Shown one piece after another: positions 1 to 8,202 of a stretch of 22,614 bases of DNA. How positions within the stretch are numbered: position 1 is the stretch's first letter; each line of letters begins with the position of its first letter. Both the position numbers and the translations under genes were made by a program. The notes beneath the pieces are model-generated. The model ran no database searches and had not been told where the DNA came from. It was given only the letters and a program-made list of their open reading frames with translations. Source of the stretch: a virus; IMG/VR virus record IMGVR_UViG_3300031673_000519, positions 1 to 22,614 of that record; one strand, written 5' to 3'.

Positions 1-178
1 AAGCTGCAACAACTGCGTCATATGTTGCTGAACCTGCTCCAAGATTAACAAACGTTGCTCCATCTTCTGATATCTTGAGCTTGTCTGTTCCACTATCGAA
101 ATACATAACCCCTTTTGCAGCTGAAGGTGCACTTGCATCTGGTTCGAGTTTAATGCTTCCAATTATATTTCGTGTCAT
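1..178 (-). CDS. Virion/tail-fibre-like protein, 5'-terminal fragment
   Basis: The start codon and the first 59 residues are present; the rest lies beyond the left edge. The ATG is preceded by AGGTGA at a good SD distance. The segment reads MTRNIIGSIKLEPD, then a 'G-V-M-Y-F-D-S-G-T-D-K-L-K-I-S-E-D-G' stretch. This is the kind of 'YFDS.TDKL..S.DG' element common near the N-terminus of phage tail-fibre and receptor-binding proteins. The preceding gene (stop at 190) has a similar LYADSDDDKLYFYNGSGW element, so both probably belong to the host-recognition end of the tail. The assignment is by motif and position only; the C-terminal domain that would define it is not in the window. Confidence 0.7.
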   Translation of the reverse strand, partial: MTRNIIGSIKLEPDASAPSAAKGVMYFDSGTDKLKISEDGATFVNLGAGSATYDAVVAA

Positions 179-189
179 TTTGATTTCAC

Positions 190-1062
190 CTACTTGATCC
201 TCATTATCCAGACAACCTCAGTATATCCTGGGAGGTTATTGTGAGCACCACCACCGCCTGTTGAACTTGTGGCATTTGTATCATAACCATCATAAGGAGT
301 ATTACCACCTGTTGATGAATTTGTCCTGTCACTTGGTTCTCTTGATGTATGTGTGTGTGCAGGCATCTCTGGTATTGAAAGCGTATGAGTATCAGCTCCA
401 CCAGTTGAGCCAGAGGTCGTATTACCTCTAAGCATCCTATTTGTTCCGCTATTTAAGGTAGGAATTGTCTGTCCATTAATTGGGCTTGCTGCATCTGAAA
501 CAGTCCCTCCATTACATTCAACAAATTCACCAGGTAATGCAGGAACACCAGATATAGATTTCATCCAGGCAATAATTCCTCCTATCGGAACCATACCAAA
601 GCTTGATACTCCAGTAGTCCCACCAAGAACAACTACATTTCCAGTGGTAGCTACCGCAAACTTAAGATTTACAGTATTTGAATCTGTAATATCAATTACA
701 TCAGGTGTAATTTGTTCATTATTATTGTCATAAACTTGAACTACTGGAGTGCTATCTCCGAGGCTATGGGTAATGTTAACATCTGTCTCAGAGGTGATTG
801 CTTCTGCATATCTATTGACACTTCCAGAACCAGTTATATCCACCCATCCAGAACCATTATAAAAATACAGCTTATCGTCATCTGAATCTGCATAAAGCCT
901 TCCAAGAGCAAGATCTCCGTCAGAAGGGGCTGAAGAGGTTGCAACAAGTTGAGCACTTGCAGTAATTAAATACTCTGTTCCATCCTCTATATAATCATTT
1001 ATATCGTTTTGCCTTTGTGATGTGATTAAGTCTCCTGGACTCACATCTGCTAATCTTGCCAT
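190..1062 (-). CDS. Tail fibre protein with a tail-collar-like C-terminal domain
   Basis: The 290-residue protein has an N-terminal region ending in LYADSDDDKLYFYNGSGW (about 53-73), a beta-rich middle, and a C-terminal half typical of phage tail-collar/fibre tips. That half has G-G-I-I-A-W-M (about 160-166), P-G-E-F-V-E-C-N-G-G (about 175-184), a 'P-T-L-N...R-M-L-R-G-N' segment, EMPAHTHT, a Gly/Ser/Thr-rich loop, and ends NLPGYTEVVWIMRIK. The HTH histidines and the terminal 'YTEVVWIMRI' closely match phage collar domains, which bind the host surface and trimerise. The start has GGGTGATTGG upstream. It follows a 59-residue gene by 14 bp and precedes another fibre-like gene. The function as an adsorption protein is inferred from the family. 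Confidence 0.85.
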   Translation of the reverse strand: MARLADVSPGDLITSQRQNDINDYIEDGTEYLITASAQLVATSSAPSDGDLALGRLYADSDDDKLYFYNGSGWVDITGSGSVNRYAEAITSETDVNITHSLGDSTPVVQVYDNNNEQITPDVIDITDSNTVNLKFAVATTGNVVVLGGTTGVSSFGMVPIGGIIAWMKSISGVPALPGEFVECNGGTVSDAASPINGQTIPTLNSGTNRMLRGNTTSGSTGGADTHTLSIPEMPAHTHTSREPSDRTNSSTGGNTPYDGYDTNATSSTGGGGAHNNLPGYTEVVWIMRIK

Positions 1063-1076
1063 TTTCCAATCACCCT

Positions 1077-1256
1077 TTATGGCTTCTTTATATACTTGAG
1101 ATAATCAAGAACATCTCCGCCACCTATCGAAATCTTACGAACCTTAACAAACCAATTGATAACGTCTTCTCGTTTTATCTTTGGGAGGTGCGCAAGTAGA
1201 TCCTCGGCTTGGCCAGAGAACTTGAGCTCAACTTCAACAATTTTTGTTTTGTTCAT
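1077..1256 (-). CDS. Small hypothetical protein (59 aa)
   Basis: A 59-residue ORF starting MNKTKIVEVELKFSGQAEDL and ending in DYLKYIKKP. Its ATG overlaps the stop of the upstream 121-residue gene in an ATGA arrangement, which implies translational coupling, and it fills the gap before the tail fibre gene almost exactly. No SD is visible, consistent with coupled initiation. It has no signal peptide or membrane segment and I recognise no family. Its position between two tail genes suggests a small tail or fibre-assembly protein, but this is inference from location only. Confidence 0.6.
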   Translation of the reverse strand: MNKTKIVEVELKFSGQAEDLLAHLPKIKREDVINWFVKVRKISIGGGDVLDYLKYIKKP

Positions 1257-1618
1257 TTTAATGCAAGTTGGATATTTCCATCACTTATCTTGACAATACG
1301 TTTGAACGTATGACCGTCAATGTTTGTTTTCCAGCCAAAGCAAAATGTCTCAGTTCTAACTGAGTTTTGACCGATGGTGTTTCTCACTCGCTTAAAATAA
1401 ATCAAGTCAAAGTCATTCTGAGAACCGAAATTCTCAAACTCAATCTTAACTCCTTCAAGCATAAAGCTTCCGTTTACCAAGTCAACTTCGTATGGTTTGG
1501 AGTTGACTCTAAGTTCAAATGACTTTAGCTTATCAAGCTCTATGTCTTTGAACAAACTTTCTCTTCCATCGCCAAATTGCTTTAGCTCTCTTCCGTCAAA
1601 ATATTTAGCAATCCACAT
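1253..1618 (-). CDS. Hypothetical virion-module protein, paralogue of the next gene upstream
   Basis: The 121-residue protein begins MWIAKYFDGRELKQ and is mostly beta-predicted, with D-L-I-Y-F-K-R-V-R near residue 75. It resembles small 'WxAKYxDGxxLxQ' proteins that I associate with phage genomes but cannot name. It lines up along its length with the 153-residue upstream product: DGRELKQ with DDTELEQ, DKLKSFELR with DNVKEFRIV, YEVDLVNGSF with YSVDTVNYKF, IYFKRVR with IIFKRRNQ, and FGWKTNIDG with IGFKIDG. The gene starts 2 bp after the upstream stop without a clear SD, suggesting re-initiation. Function unknown; it may be a tail or neck component or a regulatory binding protein. Confidence 0.7.
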   Translation of the reverse strand: MWIAKYFDGRELKQFGDGRESLFKDIELDKLKSFELRVNSKPYEVDLVNGSFMLEGVKIEFENFGSQNDFDLIYFKRVRNTIGQNSVRTETFCFGWKTNIDGHTFKRIVKISDGNIQLALK

Positions 1619-1620
1619 AA

Positions 1621-2082
1621 TTATAATATAGGTTCTTCAGTAGTCTCTCGAGGATTTACAACCTCTTCGGGAAGCTGACCAACTTTTGCGCGAACATCCA
1701 TTGTATATGAGGTTCCATCAATCTTGAATCCAATTATAAATGTTGTCCGAGCTGGATCAACTATATTCCCAAATTCATCAACTCTGATTTGGTTTCTCCT
1801 CTTGAATATGATTGTTGCCCTACCTGTTCCAGAAATTCCTCCTGGAGTAATATCCTCATTGTGTGGTGTAGCTACAGTCCCTTTATAGAACTTATAGTTC
1901 ACAGTATCAACTGAGTAAAGATTTGGTGTGCCCTCGTTCTGTTCAACGATTCTAAACTCTTTGACATTATCAGCATTGATTAATGTAATGACATCAGAAT
2001 AAGGATTCTCAGAACCTCCTGCATCCTGCTCAAGTTCAGTATCGTCGTTCTCAATTGCCAACCATTGATATTTAAGTGCCAT
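1621..2082 (-). CDS. Hypothetical virion-module protein (153 aa)
   Basis: The 153-residue protein begins MALKYQWLAIENDDTELEQ. It has a strong SD (AAAGGAGGAGATACAC before ATG). It appears to be a longer paralogue of the 121-residue downstream protein, with insertions around residues 45-60 and 80-95 and an acidic, proline-containing tail (EEVVNPRETTEEPIL). The core motifs IIFKRRNQIR and TTFIIGFKIDGTSY suggest a beta-sheet domain. It overlaps the end of the triple-fusion glycan enzyme by 11 bp, so it is probably co-transcribed with it. No catalytic motif is visible and I do not recognise a named family. Confidence 0.7.
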   Translation of the reverse strand: MALKYQWLAIENDDTELEQDAGGSENPYSDVITLINADNVKEFRIVEQNEGTPNLYSVDTVNYKFYKGTVATPHNEDITPGGISGTGRATIIFKRRNQIRVDEFGNIVDPARTTFIIGFKIDGTSYTMDVRAKVGQLPEEVVNPRETTEEPIL

Positions 2083-4636
2083 GTGTATCTCCTCCTTTCA
2101 ACTTGACAACGACAATAGCTTCCTCGAACATCCTACCGTCAGTATATCTCCTGTCTTTGATGTATCTATGTTTGATACTTGTTTCATCAATAGGGAAATA
2201 ATCTGAAATCAGTTTATAAATGTCTGGCATTTGCCATATTCTCGGATGCTCTTGCCATGGTTCGTCGTTTATAGGAATGACTAAAATTATCTTTCCATCT
2301 TTTTTTACTAATTTTCGCATTTTTATAATTATCTCTTTTGGATCTTCGAAATGTTCGACAATATGCGAAGCAGTAATAACATCAAAATAAGACTCCTCAA
2401 ACTCATCTGTATTCTCTATTGGGTGGTTTGCATAGAAGATTGTTCTGTCCATTTCCCTGCAGTAATCAATAGCTTCATGGCTTATGTCTGTTCCCCATAT
2501 CTCAGACTTAGGGAATCTATGCCTCAAGAATCGTGTGAATGAACCAAGAGCACAACCCACATCAAGGATCTTATCTCCATCGGAAATAGGGGTTGCTAAG
2601 ATTTCATCCCTCTCTGGATCGTCTCGGGCCATAGGTTTATTTGCCTTCTCCTTAGCATACACACCATCCCAATACTCTGGAGAGTTCATTGCAATCTCTT
2701 CTTGTGGCTTTGGTGGCTTTGGCGCAGAGTCAACTGTGAGCTCGTCTTTCTTAGGGAATGTCATACCAAATTCATTGAACTTAGCATATTCCTCTGGAAA
2801 GAATTCCTTAATCCATTCATTAGAAATCTTATCCCACGAATAATCGTATCTCAGACAAGCTTCATGCATCTTCTGCCACGTCTCTTTCTCTGTTAAAATC
2901 TTGACGCATGCATCAATAAACTTCTGTTTGTATTCGTCAGTGTAGGGATTTCCCTCAATCTTTATACCAACATCATCAGGAACTGTTTCATTCAATGCAG
3001 CCTTAGCAGATGTTACAATAGGAGTTCCTGCAGCCTGGGCTTCGAATACAGTGATACAACAAGTTTCGTCATATGTGTTTGGATATGCCAGAAGCTCAGA
3101 TTCCATGAATTCTTTTGCAAGCTCCTCTTGTTTGATTGTTCCTTTATAATGGACTCCAGGTAGTTTCTTTGCCTCTTGATATAGGGACTCCCATTTCGCA
3201 TCGTCATATGCAGGACCATAAACCTTCATGGAACTGTAGATAAATAACTCCGCATGCGGAACTTTCTCTCTAATCTTTGGCCAAACTTCAATAAGAACAT
3301 CAAGCCCTCTGAATGGTGTGCTTGAATAAATACATTTCCCAGGTATCTTTTTAATCTTCTCTCTGTCTTTAAATCTTCCAGAGTCGATTCCATTCCTTGC
3401 AATAAAGAAAGTCTCTTCTGGAATCATCGTATATGCGAGTCGGATATTACGCCTGTGCCAGTCTGTAAGAGCAAAGATTTTATCTAAGTTAGGGAGTGCT
3501 TTTTCAATGCCTGACCAGATAGGATCTGTTGCAAGGTCATGCGCCCAAAGACAAACCTTCTTTGCATTCATCTTCTTGAAATCTGTTCTTTGTAGAAGAT
3601 CTACATTCCTCGATAAGATAAATAAGTCTGCGTTTGTTGCTGCAATATTCTCTGCTTTAGCACTCTTTATATCGTGGTATATGACATTATCATATATTCC
3701 AGGTGCATCGCAATTCGCAAATACATGCACATTGAATTTGAATTTGTTTGCAAAGATACGACTGAGATTGATAACATCTCCCTCAGATCCTCCTATGCCA
3801 CGCTTCTCGAGCTCGTCGCCTGCAAATGGATTTGCTGTTGCATTGAAGAAACAAATAGTTTTCTTAGACTCATCCATGCCAAGTTGTTTCTTATGCTTCT
3901 CAATAATATCTGCTCTTCCAACTTGGAGTAACTTCTGCTCTGAAAGCTTTCTTACTTGATCTTCTCCAGGAAAGAATCGTTTTGTTTTATAATCAAGATG
4001 GTCACATAGAATTCCTGTATCACACCAAACTTCAAAACCACATTCTCTTGCTTTAGTGAAGAAATAATGATCTTCACCAACTGGACACTTCATCTTTTTC
4101 CCATCTGTATCTGTATGAATCCAATTCTCAAGAAAGAAAGGCATACCTCTTTTCTCAAATTCATCAAATACACTCATATGAATTAAACAACAGCCTAACC
4201 CCGAACCAGCTACTTGGATAAGTTCATCAAGAGGAAAACTATCGTATGGGCCATCACCCATCTTCTTAAATATTACAGGTCTTGCAGGATCAGTTTTTGT
4301 CCAATACATTCCTGTTAGGATTTTCTTTCCAGAACTAATCATACGATTTACAGCATCATCTGGAATGAATACATCATCATCAATAAACATAATCCATTCA
4401 AAGTTCATGGCTCTGGCCTTGTGGACAACTTCGGTTCTTGCATCAGCCCATCCTCGTCCTTCTACAACAAGGTATTTCCAAAACATTCCGATAGGAAATG
4501 TGCCTTTAATCCTATCCATATGCATCATCCATTTCATAGAAACCCAGCCCCGGGTTATTACGCCGACGCCCATACCAACTGTTTCTTTCTTCTTTTCTTC
4601 TTCTTTTCTAAATTCTTCTGGTTCTTTAAAATCCAT
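2072..4636 (-). CDS. Tri-domain glycosyltransferase (GT-A) - glycosyltransferase (GT4/GT-B) - SAM methyltransferase
   Basis: I chose the ATG at 4636 (854 residues) because GGAGG lies 10 nt upstream; an in-frame GTG at 4690 would add 18 hydrophobic residues but has no SD. Domain 1 (about 20-240) is a GT-A-type fold with an acidic D-D-D at 86-88, a glycine-rich GSGLGCC at 144-150 and GEDHYF at 187-192. Domain 2 (about 255-610) is GT4-like: GIGGSEGDV near 280-287, WAHD 364-367, ARNGID 413-418, and the family signature FEAQAAGTP at 531-539. Domain 3 (about 650-845) is a class I methyltransferase with motif I LDVGCALGSF at 691-700 and HIVEHF at 758-763. One polypeptide could thus add two sugars and methylate one. 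Acceptor and sugars are unknown. Confidence 0.85.
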   Translation of the reverse strand: MDFKEPEEFRKEEEKKKETVGMGVGVITRGWVSMKWMMHMDRIKGTFPIGMFWKYLVVEGRGWADARTEVVHKARAMNFEWIMFIDDDVFIPDDAVNRMISSGKKILTGMYWTKTDPARPVIFKKMGDGPYDSFPLDELIQVAGSGLGCCLIHMSVFDEFEKRGMPFFLENWIHTDTDGKKMKCPVGEDHYFFTKARECGFEVWCDTGILCDHLDYKTKRFFPGEDQVRKLSEQKLLQVGRADIIEKHKKQLGMDESKKTICFFNATANPFAGDELEKRGIGGSEGDVINLSRIFANKFKFNVHVFANCDAPGIYDNVIYHDIKSAKAENIAATNADLFILSRNVDLLQRTDFKKMNAKKVCLWAHDLATDPIWSGIEKALPNLDKIFALTDWHRRNIRLAYTMIPEETFFIARNGIDSGRFKDREKIKKIPGKCIYSSTPFRGLDVLIEVWPKIREKVPHAELFIYSSMKVYGPAYDDAKWESLYQEAKKLPGVHYKGTIKQEELAKEFMESELLAYPNTYDETCCITVFEAQAAGTPIVTSAKAALNETVPDDVGIKIEGNPYTDEYKQKFIDACVKILTEKETWQKMHEACLRYDYSWDKISNEWIKEFFPEEYAKFNEFGMTFPKKDELTVDSAPKPPKPQEEIAMNSPEYWDGVYAKEKANKPMARDDPERDEILATPISDGDKILDVGCALGSFTRFLRHRFPKSEIWGTDISHEAIDYCREMDRTIFYANHPIENTDEFEESYFDVITASHIVEHFEDPKEIIIKMRKLVKKDGKIILVIPINDEPWQEHPRIWQMPDIYKLISDYFPIDETSIKHRYIKDRRYTDGRMFEEAIVVVKLKGGDTHGT

Positions 4637-4743
4637 TCTATTCAATCCTCCAAGTATAATCAAAGATATAATTATTAGAAAGCGTATCACTATTTTTAAA
4701 GTCTCTTCTTTGCATATCTATTCAACCAACCTTAGATTAGATT

Positions 4744-4766
4744 AATAAAAAAATAAAATAAAAAAT
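4744..4766 (-). terminator. T-rich tract, likely archaeal-type terminator
   Basis: Read on the minus strand, the sequence just after the stop of the 168-residue gene is an almost uninterrupted T tract (T6, A, T4, A, T7). There is no stem-loop. Such tracts are sufficient terminators for archaeal RNA polymerase. A TTTAAAAATA element at about 4691-4700 follows it and could be the promoter of the tri-domain gene. Confidence 0.5.
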
Positions 4767-4773
4767 TCACGAT

Positions 4774-5280
4774 TTAGACTTCATCATACTGAAGCGTGAA
4801 TGTTTTTTGCTGAACAGGTCCTGCACTTGCAGCTCCAGTAATTGACGCCTGAACAACGATAAAATCTGAGTCTCCTACAGCTGTCAGTGAACCTGTTAAG
4901 GAACCACCGATACCGATGTTAGCTGCTGTTGGATCTGCGACTGGCATGGCATTTGCTGCCTGTGCGTCTGCTGCATTTGTTGGTGTGACATAAGTGTCTG
5001 TTCCACCATATGAAGCAGTTGTTGCAGAAACCAATAGTGTTTCTCCTGTTACATAGCCCGATCCTGATGCACTCATCCAGAACTGAAGGTTATCAATTCT
5101 CGTGAACGAACCAGTAAAGTTTGCTACAGCCCATTTACTGTATGAATATGTTCCTGCAGTAATAGGGTAAGTAGACGGTGCCAAGTCAGCTGCGTTTGTG
5201 CTTCCAAGATTAAGATTTGTTGGGACTGATGTATCTCCTGCTGTCAGGTTATACTCAATCCAGCTAAATGTTGCGACCAT
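4774..5280 (-). CDS. Probable virion structural (tail/decoration) protein
   Basis: The 168-residue protein begins MVATFSWIEYN and is rich in Ala, Gly, Ser and Thr with no lysine-rich or membrane segments. Features such as 'YPITAGTYSYSKW', 'NLQFWMSASG', 'DFIVVQASITGAASAGP' and the ending FTLQYDEV resemble a widespread class of tailed-phage structural proteins that start F-S-W-x-E and end in Q-Y-D-E. The SD is strong (TTGGAGGTAAAAGAAA before ATG). It follows a 51-residue gene and is followed by a T-rich terminator, so it closes a transcription unit. The exact role (tail tube, decoration or baseplate) cannot be set from sequence. Confidence 0.7.
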   Translation of the reverse strand: MVATFSWIEYNLTAGDTSVPTNLNLGSTNAADLAPSTYPITAGTYSYSKWAVANFTGSFTRIDNLQFWMSASGSGYVTGETLLVSATTASYGGTDTYVTPTNAADAQAANAMPVADPTAANIGIGGSLTGSLTAVGDSDFIVVQASITGAASAGPVQQKTFTLQYDEV

Positions 5281-5299
5281 TTTCTTTTACCTCCAAGGT

Positions 5300-5455
5300 T
5301 TATTTATGGTAGACAGCGACATAACCTACGCCGTCCCAGAACACAGAGATTACTTTATGGGCTGGAACTCCTTCGTCTTGTAGAGCGGTTGTTACTTCAC
5401 CGAGTGTCCCTTCCAATGTGAAAAAATCCCCATATGTGTTTTTTGCTACAGCCAT
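5300..5455 (-). CDS. Small hypothetical protein (51 aa)
   Basis: A 51-residue ORF, MAVAKNTYGDFFTLEG...VISVFWDGVGYVAVYHK, with a GAGAGGG sequence 8 nt before ATG. It ends 20 bp before the start of the 168-residue structural gene. The pattern 'H-K-V-I-S-V-F-W-D-G-V-G-Y-V-A-V-Y-H-K' is typical of small beta-hairpin proteins encoded beside phage structural genes. No enzymatic motif is visible. It is the first gene after the glycan cassette; the AT-rich 78 bp upstream may contain its own promoter (see 5456-5533). Confidence 0.65.
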   Translation of the reverse strand: MAVAKNTYGDFFTLEGTLGEVTTALQDEGVPAHKVISVFWDGVGYVAVYHK

Positions 5456-5533
5456 CCTTATTATCCCTCTCTGAGTTTAATAGATTATAATTTAATCTGT
5501 ATTTCGACTAATTATTCGAATTTAAATAGTTTT
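5456..5533 (-). promoter_or_regulatory. Intergenic spacer with possible TATA-like element and inverted repeat
   Basis: This AT-rich gap separates the double-GT2 gene from the 51-residue gene. On the minus strand it contains TATTTAAATT (about 5519-5528), a weak TATA candidate, and a 6-bp inverted repeat with a 5-nt loop (AGATTA/TAATCT, 5482-5498). Either a weak promoter or a processing/termination site is plausible. Confidence 0.3.
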
Positions 5534-6949
5534 CTATATATCCTTCCATTTATTTCGGAAATACCATTTGTTCTTTCCAAAATCTTTGTAGGTTTTTGTC
5601 CCTTGATGAAGTGCCAATATATGGCCTGCATAAATCACAGAAATGCCAATTCGCATAGCTCTCTTTGCCCAATCTGCATCTTCAAGACCCCAATCAAGAT
5701 TATAATTTGAATCGAATAACCCAATAGTTTCTGCATTTGCTCTAAGGATTGAAACATTACCTCCCCCCATCATGCGCCATGGTTCATTAATATTTAACTC
5801 ACGATCTTCCAAGTCTGTTATCTCACCATCTTTGTCAACCTGGTTCCTTCCATGAATTGCTAACAGATTTCCGTTAGCATTATGTAGATTGATAACCTTC
5901 TCAATAAACTCATGCTCAGGGATCATATCTGCATCGAGGAAAACAATCACTTTCCCATAAGCAAGTTTCAACCCTGCATTCCGAACATTGCATAGGGTGT
6001 ATCCTTTGTCTGGATTCCAGTAGTATTGATAATTCAAAGGGTCACATGATTTGACATATGAGAGCACATCTTCTGAGCTACCATCATCAGCAACAATCAC
6101 TTCAAAGTTATCATACGTCTGGTGCCTAAGTCCATCAAGAGTCCGTTTCAATTCTTCAAGATTATTGTATGTTGGAATGATTACTGAAACAGCATAATCA
6201 AACTTGTTTACTCCACGAAGTTCTTGAGCTATATCAAAGGCTTTCCTTATTTGCTCTGGTTGTTCAGCAATAACTTCCTTGATTCCTTTTCGACTCATAT
6301 CAGTTTGTTCTTTCTTATTCTCTCTACTGATAGATTTATTATGACGAACATATCTGATAAGTGGTTCTTTGATTACTTTGAATCTACAGCATTTGATTGC
6401 AAGCTCAGAAAGGAATACATAATCAGACCCATACCTATATTTCTCACGATAATTTGCTTTATCAAGACACTCCTTCCTAAACATCACTGTTGGATGAAAG
6501 CATTGATTCTCTTTATAGATCATATCAAATAGATTAAATTCTGGAGCTTCGAAATGTTTTACCTTAACTGAATCATTTGGATAATTTATAATTACTGAAC
6601 TATAGACTACATCAACTCTTGGATTCTGGAGTAGTGTGTCAACCTCAACTTGCAATCTCTGTGGAAAATTGATATCATCGGAATCCATAACAGCAATGAA
6701 TTCTCCTTTAGCCATTGAATTGCCTATATTCCGCGCAGTAGGAACTCCCTTGTTCTCTGGAAGTTTTTTGTATCTTATTCGTGGATCTTGGAAGCTATTG
6801 ATGAATTCTTCAAGCTCTTCTTCTGAACCATCATCGATTATAATCAATTCAAAGTTCTCAAAGGTTTGGTTTAGAATACTTTTCAGAGTCTCAGCTAAGA
6901 GATTCTTTCTGTTATAGACACACATTACTACACTTACAAGTGGTTTCAT
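5534..6949 (-). CDS. Double GT2 glycosyltransferase (two fused GT-A domains)
   Basis: I chose the ATG at 6949 (471 residues): it forms an ATGA overlap with the preceding stop and has GGAG upstream. An ATG 18 bp earlier is possible. Domain 1 (1 to about 235) has SVVMCVYNR, IIIDDGS (37-42) and the metal-binding DSDD (89-92). Domain 2 (about 253-471) has SVIIPTYNN, IVADDGS (285-291), DAD (339-341), GLEDADW (421-427) and a downstream H448-Q-G. The two-domain layout, with the second domain carrying the ED-motif of polymerising enzymes, recalls chondroitin/heparosan-type bifunctional synthases. That suggests addition of two alternating sugars, but polymerase activity is inference. Confidence 0.88.
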   Translation of the reverse strand: MKPLVSVVMCVYNRKNLLAETLKSILNQTFENFELIIIDDGSEEELEEFINSFQDPRIRYKKLPENKGVPTARNIGNSMAKGEFIAVMDSDDINFPQRLQVEVDTLLQNPRVDVVYSSVIINYPNDSVKVKHFEAPEFNLFDMIYKENQCFHPTVMFRKECLDKANYREKYRYGSDYVFLSELAIKCCRFKVIKEPLIRYVRHNKSISRENKKEQTDMSRKGIKEVIAEQPEQIRKAFDIAQELRGVNKFDYAVSVIIPTYNNLEELKRTLDGLRHQTYDNFEVIVADDGSSEDVLSYVKSCDPLNYQYYWNPDKGYTLCNVRNAGLKLAYGKVIVFLDADMIPEHEFIEKVINLHNANGNLLAIHGRNQVDKDGEITDLEDRELNINEPWRMMGGGNVSILRANAETIGLFDSNYNLDWGLEDADWAKRAMRIGISVIYAGHILALHQGTKTYKDFGKNKWYFRNKWKDI

Positions 6950-8202
6950 TTTATCATGCTTCTCCATCCAATCTCTTCAAATGCTTGGATTGTTTTAGTT
7001 CTATTCGCTTTATGCCACGGCCTTCCCCAATTCCCATGTCTGTTCTCTGGAAGGTCTGTTGGTTTACAAGGATATATCGAAATAACATAAGATGGTTCTT
7101 TAGTAACCATTTGAATGGCAAGACCAAGAGCAAGATCCTCCTCATGATACTCATGAGCTTCCCTAAATTTAGGATTAAATACTGCTCCGATGAGCTCGGT
7201 TCTCACAATCATTACTCTGCCAACTGAGAAGTCAATAGGCATCTCCTTTATTCCATAATTACTTCCTATATAGTTACGGTCTTTGTCAAGAACACCATAT
7301 TTTAAAGAGATAAGACTTTCTGGATGCCTCTTACAACATTCTAATAAATATTCAATGGTCTTCGGATGAAGCATTAAATCGTCATCCTGGAAGACAGTCC
7401 ACTCTGTATCTGGAAGGATAGCTGGAAGATTCTTTATCCACGAACCATAATTCATATCACTTTTAATAACTCCATCAATCCGTTTTATTCCGTCTGCGCT
7501 ATATGGTGTCCAATCAAGATTGTTGCCATTATCCCAAAATATTATCTTTGCTGGAATTGTGCTCTGTTGAATACCTTCAATAATCATAGGAATATTTTGC
7601 TCTCGATCCCAGGTAAGACAGATAACCGTAACATCAACTGGATGGTTAACCAATTTAATCATACTCATCCAGGTAAGCTCCTTGAAGTCCTTATAGAACG
7701 GCTTAGCAGGGATCTTCTCAGTTTCATGATATTCTCCAAACCTCCAATCCCTTGGACTAAAACACTTACCCCATTGCTCTTGACTTTTGATCCTAAGTCC
7801 ACTATCATAGCTATCGTGCTTTGGATAGTTCGCTGGCGCAGAAGCGATTAGTAATCCCTTTTTCTTAAGAACCCTACGGATGTGCCATACAGACGATTCT
7901 ATGTCAGACGCAGATAAATGCTCTATGACGCTTGCAAAGATTATAACATCATAACTATTGTCTGGATCAGGAATCTTGTTTATTTGGCATACTAAATCAA
8001 CTCCTGGAGCGTCCTTGATGTCAGTATTAGTTACAGTATGTCCTGCATCCATTAAAGGTTTTAAAAGCATATTGTAGATATGGGGTTGGGATACTTTGAA
8101 ATAAGTCTCATCGCCACTCCCAACATTGAGGATATCCAGCTTCTTTCCATCTGCGAATTGTCTGATCCAATCATATATCTTGTAACATTCTTCCTCATTC
8201 AC
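6946..8202 (-). CDS. SAM methyltransferase - GT-A glycosyltransferase fusion
   Basis: The start is uncertain. I favour GTG at 8202 (418 residues), overlapping the TylF-like stop by 8 bp; longer in-frame starts at 8250 or 8319 lie wholly inside the upstream gene. Numbered from the GTG, the N-terminal half is a class I methyltransferase: LDILNVGSGDE (22-32), a D-I-K segment at 61-63, and ASVIEHL (90-96). From about residue 188 a GT-A-like domain starts (VDVTVICLTWDREQNI), with IIFWDNGN and the acidic FQDDD (271-275), then HEYHEEDLALG as the likely catalytic region. It ends by overlapping the double-GT2 gene. The fused pair may extend a glycan and methylate a sugar or cap. Substrates are unknown. 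Confidence 0.8.
   Translation of the reverse strand: MNEEECYKIYDWIRQFADGKKLDILNVGSGDETYFKVSQPHIYNMLLKPLMDAGHTVTNTDIKDAPGVDLVCQINKIPDPDNSYDVIIFASVIEHLSASDIESSVWHIRRVLKKKGLLIASAPANYPKHDSYDSGLRIKSQEQWGKCFSPRDWRFGEYHETEKIPAKPFYKDFKELTWMSMIKLVNHPVDVTVICLTWDREQNIPMIIEGIQQSTIPAKIIFWDNGNNLDWTPYSADGIKRIDGVIKSDMNYGSWIKNLPAILPDTEWTVFQDDDLMLHPKTIEYLLECCKRHPESLISLKYGVLDKDRNYIGSNYGIKEMPIDFSVGRVMIVRTELIGAVFNPKFREAHEYHEEDLALGLAIQMVTKEPSYVISIYPCKPTDLPENRHGNWGRPWHKANRTKTIQAFEEIGWRSMIK

Noticed and set aside
2351-2542. Plus-strand ORFs throughout 2300-18900
   Set aside because: They lie opposite well-supported minus-strand genes, lack SD or promoter signals, and have no domain-like composition; they are shadows.
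4637-4690. GTG start at 4690 adding a hydrophobic N-terminus to the tri-domain enzyme
   Set aside because: The extra 18 residues look like a signal anchor, but no SD precedes the GTG, and GGAGG lies directly before the ATG at 4636. I keep the shorter form.
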